From Mesotaenium endlicherianum (taxonomy: Eukaryota; Streptophyta; Zygnematophyceae; Zygnematales; Mesotaeniaceae), in NCBI GenBank assembly GCA_009602735.1, contig WELA01010452.1:1-26531 (forward strand): a stretch of 26,531 nt of DNA, written 5' to 3'. The translations under genes were made by a program, and so were the position numbers. The number at the start of each line of letters is the position of its first letter. The stretch's first letter is position 1. Positions 18,441 to 26,531 of this stretch are shown here, in pieces. The notes under the pieces were generated by a model. The model searched no databases, had not been told where the DNA came from, and saw only the letters and a list, made by a program, of their open reading frames with translations.

Positions 18441-18970
18441 TAATTAATACAATGTAAAATTTGCAAATAGGTGAATAGTGGTCTAAAATTTTTTCTCTAT
18501 TGTGATGCATGGAAGCTCCGTAGACCTTTTACTTCATTCAAACCAAAATATATTACTCACTGTGGTGGATTATAAGTTATTTATTAGCAACCTGCTGCCT
18601 GAGCCTGCCTCCAGCCTCCGTTGCGTTGCAGGGACTTCCAAACGTCTTTGACGGTAGGTGGGCAATTGTTGACGACGTGTGTGCCATGTTCATTTTGGTG
18701 TCACGACTCACTTCACTTTTTGAAACAAACAAGTCCGTGTACACCCGGTGACATGGCCGCGCCGAACGTGCACGGTTGTCGAATCTACGTGGCCGCAAAC
18801 AAAAACTTTTCGTGGGTGAAATCAATTAAACACTGAAATCGACGGTCAAATAGAGTGCGGTCGACCTTCTGGTCGAATCAAATTACGTTTACAAGTATTT
18901 ACCCGATACGACGTTTTTACACGTATAAACCGTTTCCAACCGACCCATACGCACGTTTTCCATAGCTAGG
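18441..18970. other. hAT-A right end
   Basis: AT-rich body followed by subterminal ATACGACG, ACACGTATAAAC and CATACGCACG motifs and the right TIR. No gene recognised. Confidence 0.65.
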
Positions 18971-18978
18971 CCTGCATC
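18971..18978 (+). repeat. Target-site duplication of hAT-A, right copy (CCTGCATC)
   Basis: It is identical to 5943-5950. Confidence 0.95.
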
Positions 18979-19102
18979 GTGCAGCGTTTCCAAGTAGGTA
19001 CGGGGTCCAAGGACGCGACTTTCATCCTGCCCTTCTACAGTTATCATTGTCCTCACCCTCCATTTTTCGAGAGTTGCTAGTATGAGACCTAGTCCTTACC
19101 AT
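18979..19102 (-). pseudogene. Start of the Ty3/gypsy gag, separated from the rest by hAT-A
   Basis: The candidate ATG is at 19102-19100, about 18 nt inside the primer-binding site. The frame meets TGA at 19024-19022. A frame change just before it leads to TYLETLHDAG, which joins gag at 5942 across the insert. The start is the first ATG after the primer-binding site; an upstream leader is short. Confidence 0.7.
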
Positions 19103-19120
19103 ACACGACTCCTGTGATAA

Positions 19121-19134
19121 TTGCTCCGATACCA
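19121..19134 (-). promoter_or_regulatory. Primer-binding site, initiator-Met tRNA type
   Basis: On the minus strand TGGTATCGGAGCAA lies one base after the LTR end. It differs at one position from the TGGTATCAGAGC common in plant LTR retrotransposons that prime from initiator Met-tRNA. It fixes the element's orientation (5' LTR on the right) and the LTR boundary. Confidence 0.85.
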
Positions 19135-19135
19135 C

Positions 19136-21083
19136 TGAAATGAATTGACTTACCAATAGGCAATTGACAATTGATAAAGATTTTTATATCAGCGAGTAAT
19201 CTTTATGGTATTTTCTGTTGATTGATTAAACAGCAAATGACAAACACACAAGCGGTGAACAATACTCGCAAGTCAAATGCTAGTAAACGAGCATCAATAA
19301 TGCAATCAGTAAACTCATACATGAGCAAGGCTAGAAGACAGTGTGTATCAATGGCTTCTCGCCTTGAATTCAAATATCTCTCAGTAAGCAGTACAAGAGA
19401 GTTGGCCTCGTTTCCAAATGCCGAACTCGAGACCAATACCTAGCATATGTACATGGAATGAGTTTACTGTTCAACGGCAAGTGCGATGGCACCGCCTACC
19501 CGGGAGTTAACCACGTTGGTAGGACCTCGGCTAACCAAATCCACAGCCATCTCCCATCATCCCGAATCGCCATCCACCTTAAGGGTGTCATCTGGCCACT
19601 CATCTAGCATACCACACTTAGATGCATAGCTAGGCAATTCGCTGCTGCCGAGTACGGTAGCCAGCTGACTGTCATAGAATGTGTCAGCAAGCTGACACAA
19701 GTCAACAGGCTGACCTAATGGACTTTAGCCTGCTACTCTCGGCTGAGTCATTTAACTAAATATTAAGTATCCAGCAGGCTTAAGTCCAGCAGACTAAATA
19801 TTAACTAAAATTCAGCAAGTTGAACTTATGTAACTATTATATCTAAATAAATATTATATCTATCCAATATACTGATTCATTACAATTAAAATATATATAT
19901 GAGACATAATATCAGTAGGTGATGCATAGTAAGCTTGCATAATGATGGTTAGTATACTTAGACTCAGTACGCTGGCGATAGACATATTCATTTAGATGTA
20001 TTGACACATGTGACCAATTTGTAGTATACTGAAAGTCGGGAGGATGATTGGGATTTAGTGAACCGATGTCCTACCAGTGTGGTTAACTCCTGGGTAGGAG
20101 GAGCCGTCATTAGTTTGCTGAATAGTTTAGACTTCAGTCAATCGACCAAATAATATGGTCGTTATACCTAGATCCGTGGGTCCCAACTTAACGGATTTCC
20201 CACAAAACGGCGCACCTTGCGCCGTGGTCAACCAGGTGGTCACTAGATACATAGCAGGCCGGGATCTCGTGGTCCCTCATTCTAGACAGTAGGCTTTAGG
20301 GTCGGATTTCTACTTGCAAGCGATGAGGTGTGACTCAAAAGATCACTGATAGCACACTGTGATGAATCAGTTTATTCAATAATGGTAGATATAATATTCA
20401 TTTAGATGTAATACTTAATAAAGTTCAGCCTGCTGAACTTTAGTTAGTATTAAGTTTACTGAGCTTTTAGTAATATTCAGTTTAATGACTCAGCCAAGTA
20501 CAGTAGGCTGAGGTCCACTATAGGTCAGCTCCCTGACACATTCTTTGGACAATCGGTTGACAGTCGTACGCGGTATCTGTGAACTGCCTAGTTATGCATT
20601 TAAGTGTGATATGCTAGATGAGCGACCAGATGACACCCTTGGGTGGGATGGCGATTTGGGATGATGGGAGATGGCTGTGGATTTGGTTAGCCGAGGTCCT
20701 ACCGACGTGGTTAACTCCCGGGTAGGCGGCGCCATCGCACTTGCCGTTCAATAGTCAACTCATTCCATTTGCATAGGCTAGGTGATGCCCTCGAGTTCGG
20801 CATTCGAAAACGAGGCCAACTCTCGACACAGCTTATTGAGAGAACATCTAATTCCAAGGCTGCAAAGTCGTTACACAAATTGCTTCTTACCTTGCTTTTG
20901 TATGAGTTTTCCGATTGCATGATTGATGCTCGTTCACTTGCATTTGACTTGTGAGCATCAAAATGCTAGTTTCTGAGTCTTTCGCTGATCAATAAGTTAA
21001 CTAGAAACTGCCATAAAAATTACTTGCTAGTATTAAGATCTATATTAATTGTTTAATCGCCTATTGGTAAGTCAACACACACA
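19136..21083 (-). repeat. 5' LTR of the Ty3/gypsy element, near-palindromic
   Basis: The inner edge is fixed by the primer-binding site and begins TGAAATGAAT on the plus strand. The outer edge is placed near 21075-21083, after TATTGGTAAGTCAA, where similarity to positions 45-66 ends; the exact end is uncertain. Left arm 19136-19884 and right arm 20357-21083 are inverted copies of each other along their whole length with scattered differences. Shared blocks include CTACCCGGGAGTTAACCACG (19496-19515), present inverted in the right arm around 20709-20728. No promoter element is pointed out with confidence. Predicted frames in it are by-products. Confidence 0.75.
19885..20356. repeat. LTR centre with a third, diverged copy of the arm module
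   Basis: Between the arms, 20050-20115 (GATTTAGTGAACCGATGTCC then TACCAGTGTGGTTAACTCCT) is a diverged direct copy of 20676-20742 in the right arm, and so inverted relative to the left arm. The rest of the centre, including a GGCGCACCTTGCGCC hairpin near 20210, has no counterpart in the arms. Confidence 0.65.
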
Positions 21084-24000
21084 TTGATAGGATCTTTTTA
21101 GAGTAGTCCCTGCAAGAGTTTAAGCTGTGACTTTGCTCACCGCTATTGAAGTTCTTCAATTGACTGGAAACTGGCCTAGGAGCAGTTGGCGTGTTCTTCA
21201 TAAGAGAAAATAGTGGCCCTGAAAAGAGATAGATTTGTCAGCTTCACTTATACCTCCGTAACTTACAACATTCCATAAACAACTTCTAAAAGATGTCTCT
21301 CTAAGGACATCTTTAGAACCTTATAATTTTAGGAACCCGACGGTTGAGGAGCGGATTCAATGCATGAGGACACACTTCTAGATACCCTCTACTTCCACAA
21401 ATTTGTGCGAAGGATGTACTAGCACTCATATAGGCCGAGCAAAACTTAAACCAATCAACACTAGATGCAAGAATATGCCAGAGCGCCTCATTGGTTGAGC
21501 TTACCTTGACCAATGTGTTGTGGATAGTGCCTCAAAAATGAATCTGTAACTTGAAAAAGCTTCCTCTTGGTGTAGGTGATGCAGCCACCAAGTTCTAGAT
21601 AACTTAATGCACTTTAACTATGGAAATGTGAACATAATGTGTCGTAGGGAACTCGCAGATTTGTATGCACAACGAGAGCCTGCTTTGGGGTCGCAAATAG
21701 CCCAATTTGTGGCCTTTGGGCAAGTGTACTCACAAATTGGCCCTCGGGGCATTTCCACTAGGCATTGGTAGGTGGCGCGGACTCAAATGCGAATATCTTC
21801 TTCAATATCTATCTAAATGACGCGGAACCGGTGCCATTTGGAAGGTGATTTAACGCTCTACACTTTCATGACTTAGAAATGCGAAAAACATCAATGTATG
21901 AATGCGTAAGTCAAATGGGAAATGGTGGTTTTAGGTTGACCGTTCACACACTTGTAGCTCGGTTTCGTGCGTCGACCTCCACTCAATAAATCATGATAGC
22001 AAGCACATGCAAAATACCATTTTAATGGCCTTAAATTATCCACACGCATAAAATCCCCCTCATCTAGTAATCTTTACCATGTCAAAGGGATGATCAAGAG
22101 ACGAAGTTAAAATTAGAACAAATACAAACCCGGGTGTTAGAGCCTGTCGATGACTTCCAAATGTTGGAAAGGATGTACACGGTCCGAGACTTTTGGTTCA
22201 ATTTCAAGCTTCGCTTCTCGGTCAATTGATAACATGAAAGTCTATAATAGTGAATATGTGGAATCTTGTCCAAGTGGGATTTGAAGATAAAACCCACAAT
22301 GACTTCACTCTTTTGTTCTAAGTCAAATGGGATCGATTGCTAGAGCTCTTCAAATGCATCAATCTGGGTTGCTTTGCAAAGTGTATGTAGGGGCAAACTG
22401 GAAGCCAAGAAAAATTGAGGGCCAATAAGTAAGTAAAGGTTTGACCAACACAACATCTTGAAAGGAAAAAGAAGCATATATGAACTCAATATCATGAGTA
22501 TAGATACAAGACGTATAAGTGATGCAAACCACTGTCGAGCACTACTCGGGATTTTTCTTTTGCTTGGAAAATTTTTGAAAGTCTCCAAGTTGTCTATGTG
22601 AAGGCTAATTCCGAACGGCTTACTTCTTTCTAAAGGACAAAATTCAACCCTGTTGACAAAATTATGAAACGGACACCTGTATATAGACATTTTCGACACA
22701 TCTCATGGTTTGAATATTGTCAAAACACATGTCGGTTGTGTCGGATCACGTCTCATTGCATTTATGTATGATCAAAAATATCAATTGGGAGCAAAAACGC
22801 GATAGCTGGTTATCAATAAGGCAAAAACACTAAAATCATTTTTGAAGCAAAAATTGCCGAGAAATAACATTTTCATTTCATTTTGGAGTAGTTCAGATTT
22901 CTTATCACTATGCCCGCGACCTAATAAGCACAAACATGGGATAAATTTGAACCACAAGGTTGGAAAACAATTATAATGAAGATGTTGCAAGGATTGTTGC
23001 CGGAGGTCAATTGCGATGTCTTATAATATGTGAAATGAAGACCAATAAAGTACGACATATGGCGAAAGTATAAGATAAGAAGATAATTACACTATTTTTT
23101 TTTGTTGTTGAACACTTGGTAGGAAATATATATTCATCGGCAACTTTATAATAGAGAGCACCAAAATGTTCAAAAAAAAATCATGTTATAGGTTAGATCG
23201 CCTCAAAATGTGACCACGTTGTACAAAATGTAAAATGTTGTGCGCCAAAAAGTTTGAAAGTGGCGCGAAGGCAATCGACAGTCAATTGGCTGTCATTGAA
23301 AGTATCGTCTAGTCGCGTGAAAGACATCAAATAATGAACTGTCTTGTTTTTATTTTGAATAAGTTTGAAGCAAGCAGACGCGAAATACGAGTAATAGATT
23401 GTTCTTTGACTTCAACGACCCTGAAAGTAAAAAACAACGATACTGCCAATTTACACCACTTTCAATTCAGACGCGCTTTTAGAAGAGGACCAAAAGAATC
23501 TAGAATGTGAGCAAAGGAATGTGTCTCAAGATGAGGCATTATACTACCATATGGACCAATATTGGCCATGCCAGCCAGGTTAGGATGATTGAACTATTGT
23601 CAGGTAAGCTTATGCATGAGGAGCCACAACTAATGCGAGAGCTATAAAACCATTGTGGGCAAGCCGAGCCAAAATATGAGTGGTTGAGGCAAGCCAAAAA
23701 ACCAATAATTAGTCAAGCTATACTGAGGCCATCAAGTAAGATCAACAAGAGAGGCTAAGCATGGTGGTTGAGTTCAGATATTGAAGGAAAGAGTAGTTAA
23801 GTGTTTTCATAATCGATAAAGTATCATTATTTATAGAAACCTAAGGTACCAAACGGGTTAGCTTGATAGGCTAGACTATGATTTACATAGTATGCAAGTC
23901 GTGAGGGTGTCAAACCAAGGAACTCGTTAGTTGTCGATTTTTTGTAGTAGTACTTATTGGAGTTGAGGTTGATGTTAGGTTATTATTCTGTATGTTGTAG

Positions 24001-24888
24001 GTCGAGGATGTTATTTTGGAAGATAGTCTAACCAGATGCGATATATTTGTATGAAGTGCTTAGCTGTATATGTCTTTGTCGTTGGTAGGTACAATAGTGT
24101 GCAACACGAATGTGGAGGTAGATTAATGTAGGTGACCACCTTTTAGCTTGTTGTAGCCATTTGCTATTCTTGTTGGCTTACTCGTTAATTGGCTCCTCAC
24201 ATACTTTTCTACGATTGATCATGTAAAGGGACTTCATTGCTATAGTCGACTCTTGTGTACAACACAGAGTGTGATTGGTACATGCAAGTTGCAATTAGAA
24301 GATACTATTCACAAATTTAATTCAAAAGTGATAGTCAGTGGCGATTGATGGTTGTTGCGAGCACGCGTCCACTGTCGGATAAATGATGACACCTTGAAAT
24401 CGGTAGTCGGCCTGTTATGAGTTTCAACTAGAACAATAATTGCATAAGTGCATAACACAATATTTCCATCATAGTATTCATTATATAGTATGCATATGGT
24501 GGCGATGGCGCACTTACTACAACTTTATCAGTGCCGCATGTGCATTGGCATATGTAGTTGGATTGTGTTGCACTAATGTGTGGTCCCCGCACCTACAACC
24601 TACCTTGATCAAAAAATGGATACTATAGGCCGAGTAATCCACGCATTCAGATATAACCCCATAGGAAGAAAAACCTCCTTGAGTATTGTTAAAATACTAA
24701 GAATCTGAAACTACATTGCTGCCCTCCCCAGATCCATATAGTTCTATGGAACTAAAAACTACTTGTACGCTATGGCTTGCTTCGCCGCTGGAAGACATGT
24801 GCACCTCCTAGATCACTAGGACAGCTTCATACTTCAAACACTTCCGCGCCCGCTTCCCTGGCCGGCAGCTCATTTTGCCAAATACAAT
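21084..24888. other. AT-rich intergenic stretch, no gene recognised
   Basis: About 3.8 kb with frequent stops in all frames. The longest frame (22699-22340, minus, 119 codons) shows no motif I recognise and has AT-driven composition. I see no terminal repeats, tandem arrays or RNA genes. The last few hundred bases should include the 3' UTR and terminator of the phosphatase gene. Confidence 0.6.
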
Positions 24889-25084
24889 TTACTTCACTAG
24901 CAATTTCGAGTACAAAACCTCCCCACCTAAACCATAGAAGTTGATCTCAAGATGCCGCACAGAGATTTGCACGGATGCAAAACCCTGACCGGGCCAGAAG
25001 TACTTGGAATCGGTGGCGCCAGCTGGCGGCCTCTCTGGCCGCCATGACTTGGATCCGCCGCCACTCGTGAAGTAGTGCACAGAA
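24889..25084 (-). CDS. Purple acid phosphatase, last exon
   Basis: The 196-nt exon starts after acceptor CTGACCAG and ends in TAA at 24891-24889. It encodes SVHYFTSGGGSK, WRPERPPAGATDSKYFW, GQGFASVQIS and a final FYGLGGEVLYSKLLVK. This is the C-terminal end of low-molecular-weight purple acid phosphatases (TRAP-like), where a short loop after the last metal-binding motif is followed by GFASV-type strands and a G-K/E-V-L-Y/H ending. Its first base completes a Ser codon begun in the previous exon, so the junction is in frame. Length and stop position are normal for the family. Confidence 0.85.
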
Positions 25085-25469
25085 CTGGTCAGTGGGCATA
25101 CGAGAGGACAAAGAGGGAGTAGAGGATGAGCATATTTACTCCTTACACTAGTTCAAATGATTTGGCGCTGCACTTGCTCCAAACTCATAAGCAATCTATG
25201 TTTTGGCTCAAATGGCTTGCTTCACCGAAAACCCGGCCTTCATTTTTGGCGAGTACACGACGCCGATTGAATCTCAATGCCTTTTTAACCAACTCGTTGG
25301 AAGACAAGGTGCAATTTGGCCTCAGCTTTTTAAGTACTCAGCTCATTCCACACACGTACATCGACTGCTGCAACCTAGTACCTTCATCTCCCGTGCAAGT
25401 CCAAACCAATTGATGACCCTCAGATCCCTCCGAAACCCGACGATACTGAGGGCAGTACGAGATGGATAC
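25085..25469 (-). other. Purple acid phosphatase intron (385 bp)
   Basis: The intron runs from donor AG-GTATCC (25469) to acceptor CTGACCAG (25087-25085). Open frames on either strand here are not coding. Confidence 0.8.
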
Positions 25470-25537
25470 CTGTCATCACGCTTGACGTGCGCCATGTTGT
25501 GGTCATGCCCGCTTAAGTATGCGTCCACCTTGTGCGC
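25470..25537 (-). CDS. Purple acid phosphatase exon with the GHxH metal-binding motif
   Basis: The 68-nt exon encodes AHKVDAYLSGHDHNMAHVKR and DD plus two bases of the next codon. GHDH is the last conserved metallophosphoesterase motif; its His residues bind the di-metal centre that hydrolyses phosphate monoesters. The acceptor TGATGCAG and donor CAG-GTATCC are canonical. Phase 0 at the 5' side and phase 2 at the 3' side both agree with the neighbouring exons. Confidence 0.9.
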
Positions 25538-25942
25538 CTGCATCACACGCCAGGGGCCACAGGGCATAGGCAGAACACACCATGCTCAGCAAAAGGGTCG
25601 AGGCAAGATACAACCCCATGGACACCACATGCTCATCCCCTTGGCAGCTCAGTTCCTATTGAAGCCAAGAAACGATCATCAAAGCTCCAGCAGTCCTCCT
25701 TCCCTTGTCCACCAACACGGCGCACAGGGGGTAATAACGGTATCGCTCACCACATGTCCTCATGAGAGCCGCACACAGACCCTTCTGGCCCCCAAGGGCT
25801 CAAGGGCGCACAAAAACGGCAAGAGGTCGCAGAGTCGTCAAACAGCCGAGAAAATGGAGCTCCTCTTGGTAGAGGTCGGGAGGGCAAGGGGCGGCGGAGG
25901 GGGGGGGGGGGAGCAGGCGAGCTGATGCCCGAACAGACTCAC
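25538..25942 (-). other. Purple acid phosphatase intron (405 bp)
   Basis: It has donor CAT-GTGAGT and acceptor GATGCAG, and contains a run of about 12 G at 25900-25911 on the plus strand. Confidence 0.8.
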
Positions 25943-26071
25943 ATGGAGGACCGGCTGCAGGCGCTTGATGAGCTCCGGGGTGCTGCCATGGTGGCCATAG
26001 CTGTACACCGGGTGGTGGCCCACCACTATCTTCCACGTAGCCTTTGACCTCTTCAGCGCGCGCTCCAGCTC
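25943..26071 (-). CDS. Purple acid phosphatase exon with the VVGHHP motif
   Basis: The 129-nt exon encodes ELERALKRSKATWKIVVGHH, then PVYSYGHHGSTPEL and ends LQPVLH. VxxH (VVGHH) is the fourth conserved motif of purple acid phosphatases, and the following YGHHGSTPEL segment is typical of the small, TRAP-like plant and animal enzymes. Acceptor TGTGTAG, donor CAT-GTGAGT, phase 0 at both ends. The earlier motifs (DxG, GDxxY, GNHE) and any signal peptide must lie to the right of the window. Both metal-binding motifs visible are intact, so the gene is probably functional. Confidence 0.92.
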
Positions 26072-26531
26072 CTACACAATGTGAACATGGCCCAGGTTCA
26101 GAAAGCAGGGTCCCCAGGGAGGGAGGCGCCAGCAGCAGAGAATGACCACATGGGGCTATTAGCGTCCAAGAGGGAGAGCCCGCGTAGTGCACCATAGGGC
26201 GTGGGTGATGCAGGGCGCCAGGTGGCAAGCTGCCACTTCAGCTGCGCCCCAGGAAAATCCAGGAGAGCTGCACGCTGCCGAACTGTGTACCAATCAGAAG
26301 CCTGAAAGCAAGTGCACTTAAGACCATGCGCAAGGTGAGGATGGACCCTCAGCCACTTGCGGCACAGTGAAGCCCCCCCCTGAACCTCTCAGGCCCTCTA
26401 ACAAGGGGGCGAGAAGAGGGTACAGTTGGGGGATTAGGCATGGTCAAATGTGGGCTGACGAAAAGAGGAGAGCTAAACATCTAATCTACCAAAGATGGCG
26501 ATTGAGATATTCAACCCACGCCCTGCCCCCC
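26072..26531 (-). other. Upstream intron(s) of the phosphatase gene, partial
   Basis: No exon is identified with confidence. A possible exon beginning after CTTTCAG at 26301 was considered but does not match the family well. The upstream exons are probably outside the window. Confidence 0.45.

Larger units (their letters stand above)
5951..18970 (+). mobile_element. hAT-A: 13-kb DNA transposon carrying transposase, a nested element and captured IleRS exons
   Basis: Left terminus CCTAGTTATGGAAAAC, right terminus its inverse with one mismatch (GTTTTCCATAGCTAGG). The 8-bp duplication CCTGCATC flanks both sides, and the interrupted gag frame is continuous when the insert plus one duplication is set aside. 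The element encodes a hAT transposase on the plus strand near its left end, which fits the 8-bp duplication. Autonomous hATs are usually about 3-5 kb. Here the interior is enlarged by CTG-rich introns, a nested 3.5-kb hAT-like element (11153-14632), and a 3-kb genomic fragment of a host IleRS gene in opposite orientation. Both ends have TACGTAT/ACGTATA-type subterminal motifs. That one transposition event carried all of this into gag is an inference from the intact ends; the nested element could have arrived later. Confidence 0.93.

Noticed and set aside
19203..19443. Short frames on both strands in the LTR arms, mirrored at 20711-20954
   Set aside because: They are by-products of the inverted repeat and show no coding pattern.
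22340..22699. A 119-codon minus-strand frame in the intergenic stretch
   Set aside because: No start context, domain or neighbour supports it.
26228..26301. A further phosphatase exon starting after CTTTCAG
   Set aside because: A frame with RAALLDFPGAQLKW loosely recalls the segment before the VVGHH exon, but no good donor in the needed phase follows and the match is weak.

Overview
The window is eukaryotic nuclear DNA dominated by nested transposable elements. The best host clues are spliceosomal exons of a cytosolic-type isoleucyl-tRNA synthetase (IleRS) and of a purple acid phosphatase, a plant-type BED/DUF659 hAT transposase, and a retrotransposon primer-binding site resembling plant initiator-Met tRNA sites. 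I infer a green-lineage organism with a large repeat-rich genome, possibly a streptophyte alga or early land plant. The species is not determined.

Layout. A decayed Ty3/gypsy LTR retrotransposon lies on the minus strand from the left edge to about 21083: 3' LTR end (1-78), integrase, RNase H, reverse transcriptase, protease, gag, primer-binding site (19121-19134), then a ~1.95 kb LTR (19136-21083). It carries several stops and frameshifts. Two DNA transposons that share the terminal inverted repeat CCTAGTTATGG and make perfect 8-bp target duplications have landed in it. A 1,028-bp non-autonomous copy (1886-2913) splits pol between RT and RNase H. A 13,020-bp copy (5951-18970) splits gag. In both cases the host reading frame continues across the target site.

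The 13-kb element, here called hAT-A, is the main object of interest. It encodes a broken three-exon hAT transposase (6490-10483) whose introns and 3' flank are CTG/TGC-rich. It also holds a second, unrelated hAT-like element, hAT-B (11153-14632, TIR CAGGGTTACGCCGTACGC, 8-bp duplication AGACCACA), whose core is about 1.3 kb of nearly pure purine. Finally it carries a captured genomic fragment of an IleRS gene on the minus strand (about 14866-18010). That fragment keeps four recognisable exons with splice sites. The most upstream exon has been tandemly multiplied into five degenerate copies separated by TTTAGGG-like sequence. This makes hAT-A a large Pack-type hAT that still holds its own, now frameshifted, transposase gene.

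The retrotransposon LTR is unusual: its two halves form an imperfect inverted repeat with arms of about 730-750 bp, so the LTR is close to a palindrome.

Right of the LTR, 21084-24888 is AT-rich with no gene I can recognise. From 24889 to the right edge lies the 3' part of a minus-strand purple acid phosphatase gene. It has three well-supported exons with phase-compatible splice sites and is the only apparently intact host gene in the window; its 5' part is outside.
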